64,000 nt of DNA from positions 1,302,001 to 1,366,000 of the forward strand of contig NZ_CP117880.1 of the NCBI RefSeq assembly GCF_028736175.1, read 5' to 3'. Below, one piece after another: positions 10,655 to 22,880 of this stretch; positions within the stretch are counted from its first letter, which is position 1; each line of letters starts with the position of its first letter. The notes beneath the pieces are model-generated. The model made no database searches. It saw only the letters and a list, made by a program, of their open reading frames with translations, and was not told where the DNA came from. This DNA comes from Sphingobacterium oryzagri. Its GTDB lineage: Bacteria > Bacteroidota > Bacteroidia > Sphingobacteriales > Sphingobacteriaceae. The position numbers and the translations under genes are program-made.

Positions 10655-10911
10655 CAGTCCCAACGAAAAGGAGGGAAACAACAAGATAGCTCAAACCACG
10701 CAGGTGGTAAGACATATAAAAGGCCAAAGCGCGACGCGGCGGCGATAAAAGTTCTTTAAGAAAGATGATCATGTAGCGTAACGAGTAGTCGGAAGATGAA
10801 AGTTATACAATAACAAGAAATCAACCTGTCAATTCGGATCGTAAGATATAACAAAAAACGATTCCGGTTATTTATTAGTAAATAGCCTGGTATCGAACAA
10901 TTCATTATTAC

Positions 10912-12439
<1,528 letters not shown>

Positions 12440-12440
12440 A

Positions 12441-12479
12441 GAGTGTCCTTATTGACACTCGTTGCGCCACATCATGATC
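12441..12479 (+). other. 16S 3' hairpin and right arm of the pre-16S processing stem
   Basis: GAGTGTC (12441-12447) pairs with GACACTC (12454-12460) right after 16S. Bases 12458-12479 are largely complementary to the leader near 10764-10785 (GATCATG and CGTAACGAG blocks), as expected for the stem that brings the 16S ends together for RNase III. Confidence 0.55.
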
Positions 12480-12490
12480 GTTAAGAAAAG

Positions 12491-12664
12491 TATTTAGTAG
12501 ATAGTATGTAGTATATAGATCATACTGGTTCGCCAGAAAGATTCTAAATACTAATATCTAACTACTAATATCTAGTAGAGTATTTAGTAGATAGTATGTA
12601 GTATATAGATCAGACTGGTTCGCCAGAAAGATTCTAAGTACTAATATCTAACTACTAATATCTA
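12491..12664 (+). repeat. two near-identical 84-base heptad-repeat hairpins in the 16S-23S spacer
   Basis: Copies at 12491-12574 and 12581-12664 are spaced exactly 90 bases and differ at about two positions. Each has a left arm of seven-base words (TAGTAGA TAGTATG TAGTATA), a central CTGG-TTCG-CCAG mini-hairpin, and a right arm of complementary heptads (ACTAATA TCTAACT ACTAATA). Confidence 0.8.
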
Positions 12665-12719
12665 AGAAGAAAGTACCCACCCCTTAAGGGCTGTGGTTAC
12701 CGAGAGATAAAGATAAGCT

Positions 12720-12793
12720 AGTCCCGTAGCTCAGTTGGTTAGAGCACTACACTGATAATGTAGGGGTCAGCAGTTCAAATCTGCTCGGGACTA
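12720..12793 (+). tRNA. tRNA-Ile (GAT)
   Basis: Full cloverleaf: acceptor AGTCCCG/CGGGACT, anticodon stem CTACA/TGTAG with loop CTGATAA (anticodon GAT), and T-arm GTTCAAAT. CCA is not encoded. It has the usual place in the rRNA spacer. Confidence 0.96.
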
Positions 12794-12796
12794 CGG

Positions 12797-12886
12797 ATAG
12801 TACTTAGTAAATAGTATGTCGTATATAGATTAGTCTGGTTCGCCAGCAGGATCTAGGTACTAAGATCTAAATACTAACTACTAAAT
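12797..12886 (+). repeat. third heptad-repeat hairpin, between tRNA-Ile and tRNA-Ala
   Basis: A diverged copy of the spacer unit: heptad left arm (TAGTAAA TAGTATG), the same CTGG-TTCG-CCAG core, and a right arm with ACTAAGA TCTAAAT ACTAACT. Confidence 0.75.
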
Positions 12887-12890
12887 AAGA

Positions 12891-12964
12891 GGGGAATTAG
12901 CTCAGCTGGCTAGAGCACCTGCCTTGCACGCAGGGGGTCAACGGTTCGAATCCGTTATTCTCCA
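12891..12964 (+). tRNA. tRNA-Ala (TGC)
   Basis: Full cloverleaf: acceptor GGGGAAT/ATTCTCC, anticodon stem CCTGC/GCAGG with loop CTTGCAC (anticodon TGC), T-loop TTCGAAT. CCA is not encoded. Confidence 0.96.
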
Positions 12965-12972
12965 CATCTTCG

Positions 12973-13046
12973 AAGTAAAAATTAAAAAGTAAAAAATAAA
13001 AAGACCTGTAAGGTTTTAGACTTTTGAATTTTGACTTTTTACTTTG
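12973..13046 (+). repeat. A/T heptad-repeat hairpin before 23S
   Basis: Left arm AAGTAAA AATTAAA AAGTAAA AAATAAA, a short centre ACCTGTAAGGT, right arm GACTTTT GAATTTT GACTTTT TACTTTG. It has a different word from the other units but the same seven-base period and inverted layout. Confidence 0.7.
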
Positions 13047-13054
13047 AAAAAAGA

Positions 13055-13101
13055 GTTCTTTGACATATTGAAAGAAAGAAAACACAAGAGAAGACAACAG
13101 C
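13055..13101 (+). other. boxA-like element and left arm of the pre-23S processing stem
   Basis: GTTCTTTGACA at 13055-13065 resembles the boxA antitermination signal. Bases 13061-13101 are strongly complementary to 16078-16120 on the far side of 23S; both contain a long purine or pyrimidine run (GAAAGAAAGAAA against TTTCTTTCTTTC). Confidence 0.65.
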
Positions 13102-13187
13102 AGTCCGAGTGTTATTAGATAGCGATATTTGGTAATTATTAGGACAAAGGCAGCCATATACTTAGCAAAAGGAGTATATGAGCGAAG

Positions 13188-16066
<2,879 letters not shown>

Positions 16067-16077
16067 CGCCGGTAGAT

Positions 16078-16196
16078 TGTTGTTGTCTTCCTTCTTTTTC
16101 TTTCTTTCAATGCATGTCATATTTAGTATGGTAGTATGTAGTAGTTAGTATTCAGATTAGTCTAAGTACTATTATCTAAGTACTACGATCTAACTA
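16078..16196 (+). repeat. 23S-5S spacer: processing stem right arm and a fourth heptad unit
   Basis: 16078-16120 pairs with 13061-13101 upstream of 23S. 16121-16196 holds a shorter heptad hairpin (TAGTATG GTAGTATG ... TCTAAGTACTA) that lacks the CTGG-TTCG-CCAG core. Confidence 0.65.
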
Positions 16197-16203
16197 AAGA
16201 TCT

Positions 16204-16313
16204 TCAGGTGCCTATATCGGCGGTGTCTACCTCTTCCCATTCCGAACAGAGAAGTCAAGCCCGCCAGAGCCGATGGTATTGCCGTAACAGGTGGGAGAGT
16301 AGGTCGGCGCCTA
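16204..16313 (+). rRNA. rrf: 5S ribosomal RNA
   Basis: About 110 bases with the terminal stem AGGTGCC/GGCGCCT, loop-B motif CCATTCCGAACAG, and GGTGGGAGAGTAGGTCG near the 3' end. It is the last RNA of the operon. Confidence 0.95.
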
Positions 16314-16323
16314 ATTTAAAACG

Positions 16324-16355
16324 AAGCTCGTTATCGAAAGATGACGAGCTTTTGT
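16324..16355 (+). terminator. rRNA operon terminator
   Basis: GCTCGTTATC at 16326-16335 pairs with GATGACGAGC at 16340-16349 (one T-G pair) around a GAAA tetraloop, followed by TTTTGTTGTTT. Confidence 0.85.
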
Positions 16356-16428
16356 TGTTTATAGGCACATAGGAATATAGGTGTTCGATTATATAGACTA
16401 CAAGCCGAAGGCAAAGTACAAAGCCCAG

Positions 16429-16477
16429 CTCATTACTCATTACGCACTACGCACTACGCACTACTCAATACTCACTA
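16429..16477 (+). repeat. seven-copy heptanucleotide tandem repeat
   Basis: Seven consecutive seven-base words with no gap: CTCATTA twice, CGCACTA three times, CTCAATA, CTCACTA. It lies between the rRNA terminator and the S10 peptidase. Periodicity matches the heptads inside the rRNA operon. Confidence 0.85.
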
Positions 16478-16578
16478 TTCCGCATTGATTGCGACGTAAT
16501 ATTTTTGTGAACTATTGATAACTAACAAAAAAAGTGCTTTATTCGGAACACTTAACTACTTGCTAAATTATCAACTAC

Positions 16579-18054
16579 ATGAAACACCTAATCCTATCTA
16601 TTTTTCTGGCTGCTGCATGGAGCGTTTCTTATGCTCAACGTCTTCCTCCGGCCGACAGCGCTATTACTACTAAACATCAGTTGACAACGGCAAATGGACA
16701 ACGATTTGCCTATACCGTCAAAGCAGGTACACAACCTGTTTGGGACGCCAGTGGTAAAGTTTTGGCCACGGTACAATATTCTTATTACACACGCGATAAT
16801 AGCAACGATCTGTCGCGCCGCCCGTTGGTAATATCCTTTAACGGCGGACCGGGCTCCGCTTCCGTATGGATGGAACTTGCATATACGGGGCCGCGCCTGC
16901 TCAATATTGATGATGAAGGTTATCCGGTGCAGCCATACGGCATTAAAGAGAATCCATATTCCATACTGGATATCGCTGATATTGTTTACGTAAACCCCGT
17001 TAATACCGGTTACTCACGTATTTTGGATGAGAAAGCTGACCGTAAGCTGTTTTTCGGTACAAATGCAGATATCCGTTATCTTGCGGAATGGCTGAACACA
17101 TTTGTGACCCGAAATAATCGTTGGACTTCGCCAAAATACTTAATTGGCGAGAGTTACGGTACAACACGCGTTTCGGGTCTGGCGCTAGAGTTGCAAAACG
17201 CGCAATGGATGTATCTCAACGGCGTGATGCTGGTTTCGCCAACGGATTTGGGCATTAAGCGTGAGGGCGCATTAGAAAAGGCTTTACGATTGCCTTACTT
17301 CACCGCAGCGGCATGGTATCATAAAAAACTGGAAGCAGGGCTTCAGCAACGTGACTTAGAAGATTTGCTAGCGGAAGTAGAAAAATATACGTTAGATATT
17401 TTTCTACCAGCTATTGCGCGTGGATATACACTACCGGCTGCCGAGCGCGAAAAAATTGTACAGCAGGTGGCTACCTATAGTGCACTGCCGCAGACGGTTG
17501 TGAGCCAAAATAATTTCGATATTTCGACCTCGTTATTTTGGAAAGAACTTATGCGCACGGAAGGATATACCATTGGGCGACTCGACTCTCGTTACCTCGG
17601 TCTAGACTTACGAAATGCTGGCGAGCGTCCGGATTACAATGCCGAACTTACTTCTTGGCTACATTCCTTTACACCGGCCATCAATTATTATTTTTGGAAT
17701 GAACTGAATTATAAGACCGATGTAAAATACAATATGTTTGGCCCGGTGCATCCCTGGGATAGAAGTAACGATAATACGGGCGAAAATTTGCGTGAAGCCA
17801 TGGCTGCCAATCCTTATCTGCATCTAATGGTACAATCCGGATATTTTGACGGTGCGACAGACTATTTTAATGCAAAATACAATATGTGGCAAATGGATCC
17901 AAGTGGTAAACTTGCTTCCAGAATGAGCTTTAAAGGATACAAAAGCGGACATATGATGTACTTGCGCCACGACGATCTTATACAAGCAACGGAGGATATT
18001 CGCGAATTTATCAAAAAGACCACGGTAAAAGATGATCAACCGGCTAAATACTAA
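16579..18054 (+). CDS. S10 family peptidase (serine carboxypeptidase-like)
   Basis: A 491-residue exported hydrolase with a signal peptide (residues 1-19, ending S-Y-A-Q). The S10 family markers are S-F-N-G-G-P-G-S-A-S at about 86-95 (oxyanion hole) and nucleophile Ser192 in G-E-S-Y-G. An Asp in G-Y-F-D-G-A-T-D and a His in S-G-H-M-M-Y complete the triad near the C-terminus. It probably trims peptides from the C-terminus in the periplasm. It converges on the S15-type hydrolase, with a shared terminator between them. Confidence 0.92.
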   Translation: MKHLILSIFLAAAWSVSYAQRLPPADSAITTKHQLTTANGQRFAYTVKAGTQPVWDASGKVLATVQYSYYTRDNSNDLSRRPLVISFNGGPGSASVWMELAYTGPRLLNIDDEGYPVQPYGIKENPYSILDIADIVYVNPVNTGYSRILDEKADRKLFFGTNADIRYLAEWLNTFVTRNNRWTSPKYLIGESYGTTRVSGLALELQNAQWMYLNGVMLVSPTDLGIKREGALEKALRLPYFTAAAWYHKKLEAGLQQRDLEDLLAEVEKYTLDIFLPAIARGYTLPAAEREKIVQQVATYSALPQTVVSQNNFDISTSLFWKELMRTEGYTIGRLDSRYLGLDLRNAGERPDYNAELTSWLHSFTPAINYYFWNELNYKTDVKYNMFGPVHPWDRSNDNTGENLREAMAANPYLHLMVQSGYFDGATDYFNAKYNMWQMDPSGKLASRMSFKGYKSGHMMYLRHDDLIQATEDIREFIKKTTVKDDQPAKY

Positions 18055-18075
18055 GCGATAAGTAGCTGATAAAAT

Positions 18076-18115
18076 AAAAATGCCTAGCTGTGTGTGTCAA
18101 AAGCTAGGCATTTTT
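18076..18115. terminator. bidirectional terminator between convergent genes
   Basis: AAAAATGCCTAGCT pairs with AGCTAGGCATTTTT, with A- and T-tracts on both sides, so it can serve both the S10 peptidase and the CocE/NonD hydrolase. Confidence 0.85.
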
Positions 18116-18116
18116 A

Positions 18117-19979
18117 TTAATTGATAACCTCGAACGTCAGCGAGCTCGGTGTGTCTTTAGAGAAATATAAGCGATGTTCATTTTTAATAAAATCCTTCGC
18201 TTGGGCTTGATAGATATCCATAAACTGATTTGGATTGCGATCTACCAAAGGAAACCAGGAATGTTGAATTTGTACCATAAGCCGATGACCCTTTTTAAAG
18301 GTGTGCGCTACATCCGGTAGTTTTACAGTAACAGGCGTTTTCTCGTTAGGTACAAATGCTTTTGGCTCACTGTAGCTGTCGCGGAACTTCCCGCGCAAAA
18401 CTTCACCACGCACCAGCATCTGATAATTTTGCATCACAGCTTTCTCATCTCGTGCGGATGTCGCGGTTGAACTATCGGGATAGACGTCGATTAATTTAAC
18501 GACAAAATCAGCATCTGTACCCGTCATAGAAACTGTTAGATTCGCAAGCACTGGACCGACAATTGTCAAGTCGTCTGACAATACTTCAGTTTGGAACACG
18601 AGGACATCTGGACGGTTGGCTACAAAACGTTGATCCGCAACCATATATTCCCGTGTCCGATCGGTGATGACACCTTCTTGGAAAGGGACTGGCTTGTTAG
18701 GATCGCTGTGATAAATTATGTTATCTTCTTTTGAAGCGTTTGCGTCGCTGCGGAGCTGCCCGTCGGACGTCATGAAAAGTGTTTTTTGCTGGCCTTCAAC
18801 AGGCGGCCATTGCTGAAATTTTTTCCAGGCATTCGAACCTGTTACATATATGGTAGCTTCCGCAGGTTCAAATTTTCCTTTTCCTTTTAAATGATATTCA
18901 AAAAAGGGAAGCTCGATTTCCTTTCGGTAATAAACACTCGTTTTTTCACCGAAGCGGATGTCACCAAAGTAGTCGCCCTCAGCGCGGACCCAACCGCCGT
19001 GATACCAAGGGCCGGCTACCAATACACTGTTATTCTTAGGGCTGTGTTCCTCAATTTTTTTGTACGTTTCAAATGCACCGTAAGTATCTTCCGCATCAAA
19101 CAATCCACCGACGACCAGCACCGCTGGTTTTACGGTGCCCAAATGTTCGGTAATCGTTCTACTTGTCCAAAAAGTATCGCGTACACTATGTTTCGCAAGA
19201 TCGTCCCAAAATTTAACCGTGTGGTCAAGATAGGTAGACTTTAATCCAGAAAGCGTCGGGTTGGCTAAAAAAAACTGGTAGTAATCTTTTGTCGGTAATT
19301 GAAAACCCTTTGGGCCGTCTAGATTGGTGATGGGTTTTGGACGCGGTGCATCAAAACTATACATGAAACGAAAAGCATCCATCAAAAAGAGCGCACCACC
19401 GTGATGAAAGTCATCTCCGATAAACCAGTCGGTAACGGGCGCCTGTGGCGATACGGCTTTCAGCGCCGGGTGACTGCCTATCAGCGATGCTGTAGAATAG
19501 AAACCAGGATACGAGATGCCGTACATCCCGACCTTGCCGTTGTTATGCTGCACATTTTTAACCAGCCAATCGATCGTATCATAGGTATCTGTGCTTTCAT
19601 CAATTTTTTGACCATTTGCTTTAGAGCGTGTAGGCCGGATATTTTCGTACGTTCCCTCGCTCATCCAGCGCCCACGCACATCTTGGTAAACGAAAATATA
19701 GCCCGCTTTCGTCATTTCTGGGAAATTGCCTAAATATGCTTTAACATCGTCTGTTCCATAAGGTGCAACAGTATAGGGGGTACGATTGAGCATAATAGGA
19801 TACTTTTGATCGGTATTTTTAGGAATATAAATGGAAGTGAAAAGGCGCACGCCGTCTCGCATCGTAATATATTCTTCGATTTTCGTATAGTTGTTTTTTA
19901 CATACGCTTCATCGACCTCTTGGCTATAGCCAAAAAGTAGAAAAAGAGATAAAAATGTAGTGAAAATTAGTCTTTTCAT
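18117..19979 (-). CDS. CocE/NonD family hydrolase (X-Pro dipeptidyl-peptidase S15-like)
   Basis: A 620-residue exported alpha/beta hydrolase with signal peptide (1-20). Nucleophile Ser156 is in G-I-S-Y-P-G, the acid is in G-L-F-D-A-E-D, and the His is in G-P-W-Y-H-G-G-W. The C-terminal third is the beta-sandwich domain of CocE/S15 enzymes. Such proteins cleave X-Pro peptides, acyl esters or beta-lactam side chains. The neighbouring S10 peptidase makes a role in peptide breakdown plausible, but the substrate is not fixed. Confidence 0.9.
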   Translation of the reverse strand: MKRLIFTTFLSLFLLFGYSQEVDEAYVKNNYTKIEEYITMRDGVRLFTSIYIPKNTDQKYPIMLNRTPYTVAPYGTDDVKAYLGNFPEMTKAGYIFVYQDVRGRWMSEGTYENIRPTRSKANGQKIDESTDTYDTIDWLVKNVQHNNGKVGMYGISYPGFYSTASLIGSHPALKAVSPQAPVTDWFIGDDFHHGGALFLMDAFRFMYSFDAPRPKPITNLDGPKGFQLPTKDYYQFFLANPTLSGLKSTYLDHTVKFWDDLAKHSVRDTFWTSRTITEHLGTVKPAVLVVGGLFDAEDTYGAFETYKKIEEHSPKNNSVLVAGPWYHGGWVRAEGDYFGDIRFGEKTSVYYRKEIELPFFEYHLKGKGKFEPAEATIYVTGSNAWKKFQQWPPVEGQQKTLFMTSDGQLRSDANASKEDNIIYHSDPNKPVPFQEGVITDRTREYMVADQRFVANRPDVLVFQTEVLSDDLTIVGPVLANLTVSMTGTDADFVVKLIDVYPDSSTATSARDEKAVMQNYQMLVRGEVLRGKFRDSYSEPKAFVPNEKTPVTVKLPDVAHTFKKGHRLMVQIQHSWFPLVDRNPNQFMDIYQAQAKDFIKNEHRLYFSKDTPSSLTFEVIN

Positions 19980-20110
19980 ATCGGTAATTTTATGGAGTCT
20001 AAACAGCTATGAAAATAAGTAATTTGTTTGGAACAGCGTTACCGATATGTTGTAAAAAAAAAGTGAAAATAGATGTAATAATTAGATCAACACAATTGTC
20101 TACCTATTAA

Positions 20111-20632
20111 ATGAGCCAAATGAATCAAGATACCTTTAAAAAGACCGTGTTTGTTTTGAAAGACAGCATGTATCGCTTTGCGAAGCGTATTTTGATAGAT
20201 GAGGATGAAGCTTACGATTTGGTACAGGAAATCATGATGAAATTTTGGCAAAGGCGGGAAGAATTAGCTACGGTAAGTAATATAGAAGCCTTCGCGATGC
20301 GCTGTGTGCGAAACGATGCTATGAATCGGTTGAAACGTGCGAAAGTCGTGCAGCTCTATCAACGTAACCTTTCGGAAACAGCGGTACAAGTGTATGATCC
20401 GGCCTTGACGAAAGAATTGATTCATCAAATGATAAATGCGTTGCCAGCGAAGCAGAAGATGGTCATGCACCTGCGCGATGTGGAAGATTACGACATTGCA
20501 GAAATCTGCGAATCGATGGATATGGAAGAAAGTGCTGTCCGTGTAAATCTTATGCGGGCAAGACAAAAGATAAAAGGACAACTACAAAAGATTTTTGATT
20601 ATGAAAAAAGACAAATCAACAGAAATGGATGA
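20111..20632 (+). CDS. ECF-type RNA polymerase sigma factor
   Basis: A 173-residue sigma-70 family factor with region 2 at about residues 12-80 (A-Y-D-L-V-Q-E-I-M-M-K-F-W) and region 4 at about 115-165 (L-P-A-K-Q-K-M-V-M-H-L-R, then a helix-turn-helix with E-E-S-A-V-R-V-N-L-M-R-A-R). Its last 32 bases overlap the next gene, whose product has an anti-sigma-like layout. Confidence 0.9.
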   Translation: MSQMNQDTFKKTVFVLKDSMYRFAKRILIDEDEAYDLVQEIMMKFWQRREELATVSNIEAFAMRCVRNDAMNRLKRAKVVQLYQRNLSETAVQVYDPALTKELIHQMINALPAKQKMVMHLRDVEDYDIAEICESMDMEESAVRVNLMRARQKIKGQLQKIFDYEKRQINRNG

Positions 20633-21245
20633 TAAATATTGGGAAGGGATTTCGTCTTTGCAAGAAGAAAAAGACCTGAAGAATGGTGCAGATAAGTCGT
20701 ATTTCCGTGGCCTGAACGAACTGGGGAAAGAAGAGATGAAGTGGGACTTCGACGATTTTATGGCGCAGGCGGACAAGACGGATAAAATCATCAAGCCGAT
20801 CCGTACGAACAACAATAGAAGGACGATGATAGCTTACGCCGCTGCTGCTGTCGCAATTTTGACAGTCGGTCTATACTTATGGAAACCGATGACAGCTACG
20901 CGCGAGGTTTTTCAAGATCCGCAAGTCTCTACGGTCAAGCTCGCGCCGCGCGCCGTCGATGTTAAAGAAGTGGATACCGTTGCAACATCATCTTTAGCGG
21001 TGATAAAGACAAGCAAGAAGAAGAAAGTTAAAAAATCCATTGCGCCCGTGTCCCCGCCATTGATGACGACGGAGGCATCCGTTCCGGATGAAGAAGAGGC
21101 TTACGTTGTCGTTAACGGACAGCCAATCTACAACCAAGACGAAGCAGAACAGATTGCCTTGGCATCTTTGAAAATTATGGCCAGTAATTTTCAAGAGGGA
21201 AAAAACGCTCTAGAGAAAGTTAAATATATACATGTTGAATTGTAA
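20601..21245 (+). CDS. single-pass membrane protein, putative anti-sigma partner
   Basis: About 214 residues with an acidic and basic cytoplasmic half (about 1-70), one membrane segment (I-A-Y-A-A-A-A-V-A-I-L-T-V-G-L-Y-L), and a periplasmic tail. I take the ATG at 20601; a TTG two codons earlier is less likely. It overlaps the ECF sigma gene. No ZAS zinc motif is visible, so the anti-sigma role rests on position and layout only. Confidence 0.65.
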   Translation: MKKDKSTEMDDKYWEGISSLQEEKDLKNGADKSYFRGLNELGKEEMKWDFDDFMAQADKTDKIIKPIRTNNNRRTMIAYAAAAVAILTVGLYLWKPMTATREVFQDPQVSTVKLAPRAVDVKEVDTVATSSLAVIKTSKKKKVKKSIAPVSPPLMTTEASVPDEEEAYVVVNGQPIYNQDEAEQIALASLKIMASNFQEGKNALEKVKYIHVEL

Positions 21246-21257
21246 AAATTAAAGAAA

Positions 21258-21734
21258 ATGATGAAAACCATATTATCCGTGTTGATGTTGTTGTGTGCAA
21301 CGTTAACACATGCGCAAGTGTCTAAACTCGATAAGATTTTTGATAAATATCAGGAAGCAAAAGGCGTGACGTCGATCAAAATCGGTAAACCGATGTTTAA
21401 CATGATTAATAAGCTCAACATCGGTGAAGATGAAATGGGACAGATCAAACCCCTGCTAGCGAAGATCAATTCTATTAAAATGCTTGTAGTAGAGAACAGC
21501 GACAGCTTAAATATCCAGCAAGAAGTAAAAGAAGCTTTTGCGAATATTCATTACGAAGAGTTGATGGCGATACACAGCGACGGTAGTCGTATAAAATTTC
21601 TAGCAGAGAGTGCCGCCGGCGATATGCTAAACAACCTGCTGTTGGATATTTCTGCCGATGGAAGTACCATTTTTATGATTTTGGACGGGCGAATCAGCTA
21701 TGCGGATATTGATAAACTCATTAACGAAAAATAG
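21258..21734 (+). CDS. DUF4252 exported protein
   Basis: A 158-residue protein with a signal peptide (to about residue 20, T-H-A-Q) and the DUF4252 domain. Such genes are common behind ECF sigma factors in Bacteroidota. It starts 12 bases after the membrane protein; a second ATG at 21261 is also possible. Function is not known. Confidence 0.85.
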   Translation: MMKTILSVLMLLCATLTHAQVSKLDKIFDKYQEAKGVTSIKIGKPMFNMINKLNIGEDEMGQIKPLLAKINSIKMLVVENSDSLNIQQEVKEAFANIHYEELMAIHSDGSRIKFLAESAAGDMLNNLLLDISADGSTIFMILDGRISYADIDKLINEK

Positions 21735-21736
21735 TC

Positions 21737-22258
21737 ATGGTAAAAATATATCAACTTACATTTTGTATAGCGGTGATCTTGATGATTCAGTCCTGCTATA
21801 TCAGACAAAACTCCAACATGAGTTTTGTAGACCGCTCGATAGCTGGGCGCGACGCGGAAATCGTATCCATTAAAATGCCGATGTTCTTGGTCAAACCTTT
21901 TTTGAAGAAAGAACTTCAGAAGGAAGACGACGAGATGTTACGGTTAGCCATGCGAAAGATAAAGAGTGTAAAGCTCACGACATTGTCCAACTCGCAAAAT
22001 AACGACAGAATACAGGAAAACTTCAAAAAATTTTTGCGAAACGAACGGATGGAAGAGTATGCTGCCATCATCAGTGACGGCGATCGGATAACGATCAATG
22101 CACAGACAAAAAAAGACAAAATTAGAAAGTTAATGTTGGGCGTCTCGTCGCAAGATGGTGATCATGTATTTATCGAAGTAAAAGGGAATTTCTCGGTAGA
22201 TGATATCGCATATGCCATTGATTCCTATGAAAAGAAGAAAGGTGACGATGATAAATAA
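21737..22258 (+). CDS. DUF4252 lipoprotein
   Basis: A 173-residue second DUF4252 protein, starting 2 bases after the first one ends. The N-terminus has a hydrophobic segment and a lipobox-like I-Q-S-C at about residues 17-20, so it is probably a lipoprotein. The two copies share the pattern V-x-I-K-x-P-M-F and an I-x-S-D-G-x-R-I motif, which suggests local duplication and divergence. Function is not known. Confidence 0.82.
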   Translation: MVKIYQLTFCIAVILMIQSCYIRQNSNMSFVDRSIAGRDAEIVSIKMPMFLVKPFLKKELQKEDDEMLRLAMRKIKSVKLTTLSNSQNNDRIQENFKKFLRNERMEEYAAIISDGDRITINAQTKKDKIRKLMLGVSSQDGDHVFIEVKGNFSVDDIAYAIDSYEKKKGDDDK

Positions 22259-22301
22259 AGCATAATTTTTCCCTATATTCAACGGAAAAAAAGCCACGAT
22301 C

Positions 22302-22796
22302 ATGAGTATTAAAAGAAGCTTACTTGTCGAATTAGATAGAGAAACCCAGCAAACCAGAAGGGTATTGGAAAACTTGACGGATGAACATTTGGATTGGAGA
22401 CCGCATCCAAAGTCTATGTCTGTGAAAGAACTTGCCGGACATATTGTTGAGTTGCATAACTGGGTGGCAGTTGCCTTGCCGAAGGCAGCATTTGATTTTA
22501 AAGAGGATTATCAGGCTGTTACCGCAACATCGATCCAAGAAATAATAGATTTGCTAGATGCTGGATATCCGTTAAATAAGGAAGCAATCGAAACAGCGAG
22601 TGATGAAAGTTGGTTTGAAAAATGGACCTTAAAAGCAGGTGACTGGGAAATCGCAACGTTGCCACGAGCAGGAGCTATACGTTTTATTGTGACCAACCAT
22701 TTGATTCATCACCGTGGACAACTTACCGTATACCTTCGTTTGCTAGACGTACCCGTACCGGGGCTATATGGCCCTTCAGCAGACGAAAAGCAATAG
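22302..22796 (+). CDS. DinB family protein
   Basis: A 164-residue four-helix-bundle protein of the DinB/YfiT superfamily. The metal triad is visible as His47, His133 and His137 (T-N-H-L-I-H-H-R-G-Q). Members include thiol transferases acting on small molecules. No partner nearby shows the substrate. Confidence 0.88.
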   Translation: MSIKRSLLVELDRETQQTRRVLENLTDEHLDWRPHPKSMSVKELAGHIVELHNWVAVALPKAAFDFKEDYQAVTATSIQEIIDLLDAGYPLNKEAIETASDESWFEKWTLKAGDWEIATLPRAGAIRFIVTNHLIHHRGQLTVYLRLLDVPVPGLYGPSADEKQ

Positions 22797-22830
22797 TGCT
22801 GCTACCGCTTAAACAAAAAAACAAAATCAT

Positions 22831-22866
22831 AAAAAAAGCTCGAAATCAATTCGAGCTTTTTTTATA
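22831..22866. terminator. bidirectional terminator between dinB-like gene and sucD
   Basis: AGCTCGAA (22837-22844) pairs with TTCGAGCT (22850-22857), with an A-tract before and a T-tract after it. Confidence 0.85.
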
Positions 22867-22880
22867 TGATATAAAAAAAG

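Larger units (their letters stand above)
10138..10911 (+). other. rRNA operon leader and control region
   Basis: This long stretch holds no credible gene. It carries two perfect 16-base palindromes (10287-10302, 10451-10466), two tandem Bacteroidota promoters (10468-10499, 10624-10654), a boxA-like GTTCTTTAAG at 10751-10760, and the left arm of the 16S processing stem near 10764-10785. No strong terminator is seen after the GtrA gene. Confidence 0.7.

Noticed and set aside
10428..10748. Open frame of 106 codons in the rRNA leader
   Set aside because: It spans both rRNA promoters, has no similarity to a protein that I know and has a random composition.
12491..12664. Regular repeats in the rRNA spacer as a CRISPR array
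   Set aside because: There are only two 84-base units without unique spacers. Their inner period is seven bases and there are no cas genes in the window.
12897..13157. Minus-strand frame of 86 codons over tRNA-Ala
   Set aside because: It overlaps the tRNA and the A/T heptad hairpin; its Phe/Lys-rich product is explained by that composition.
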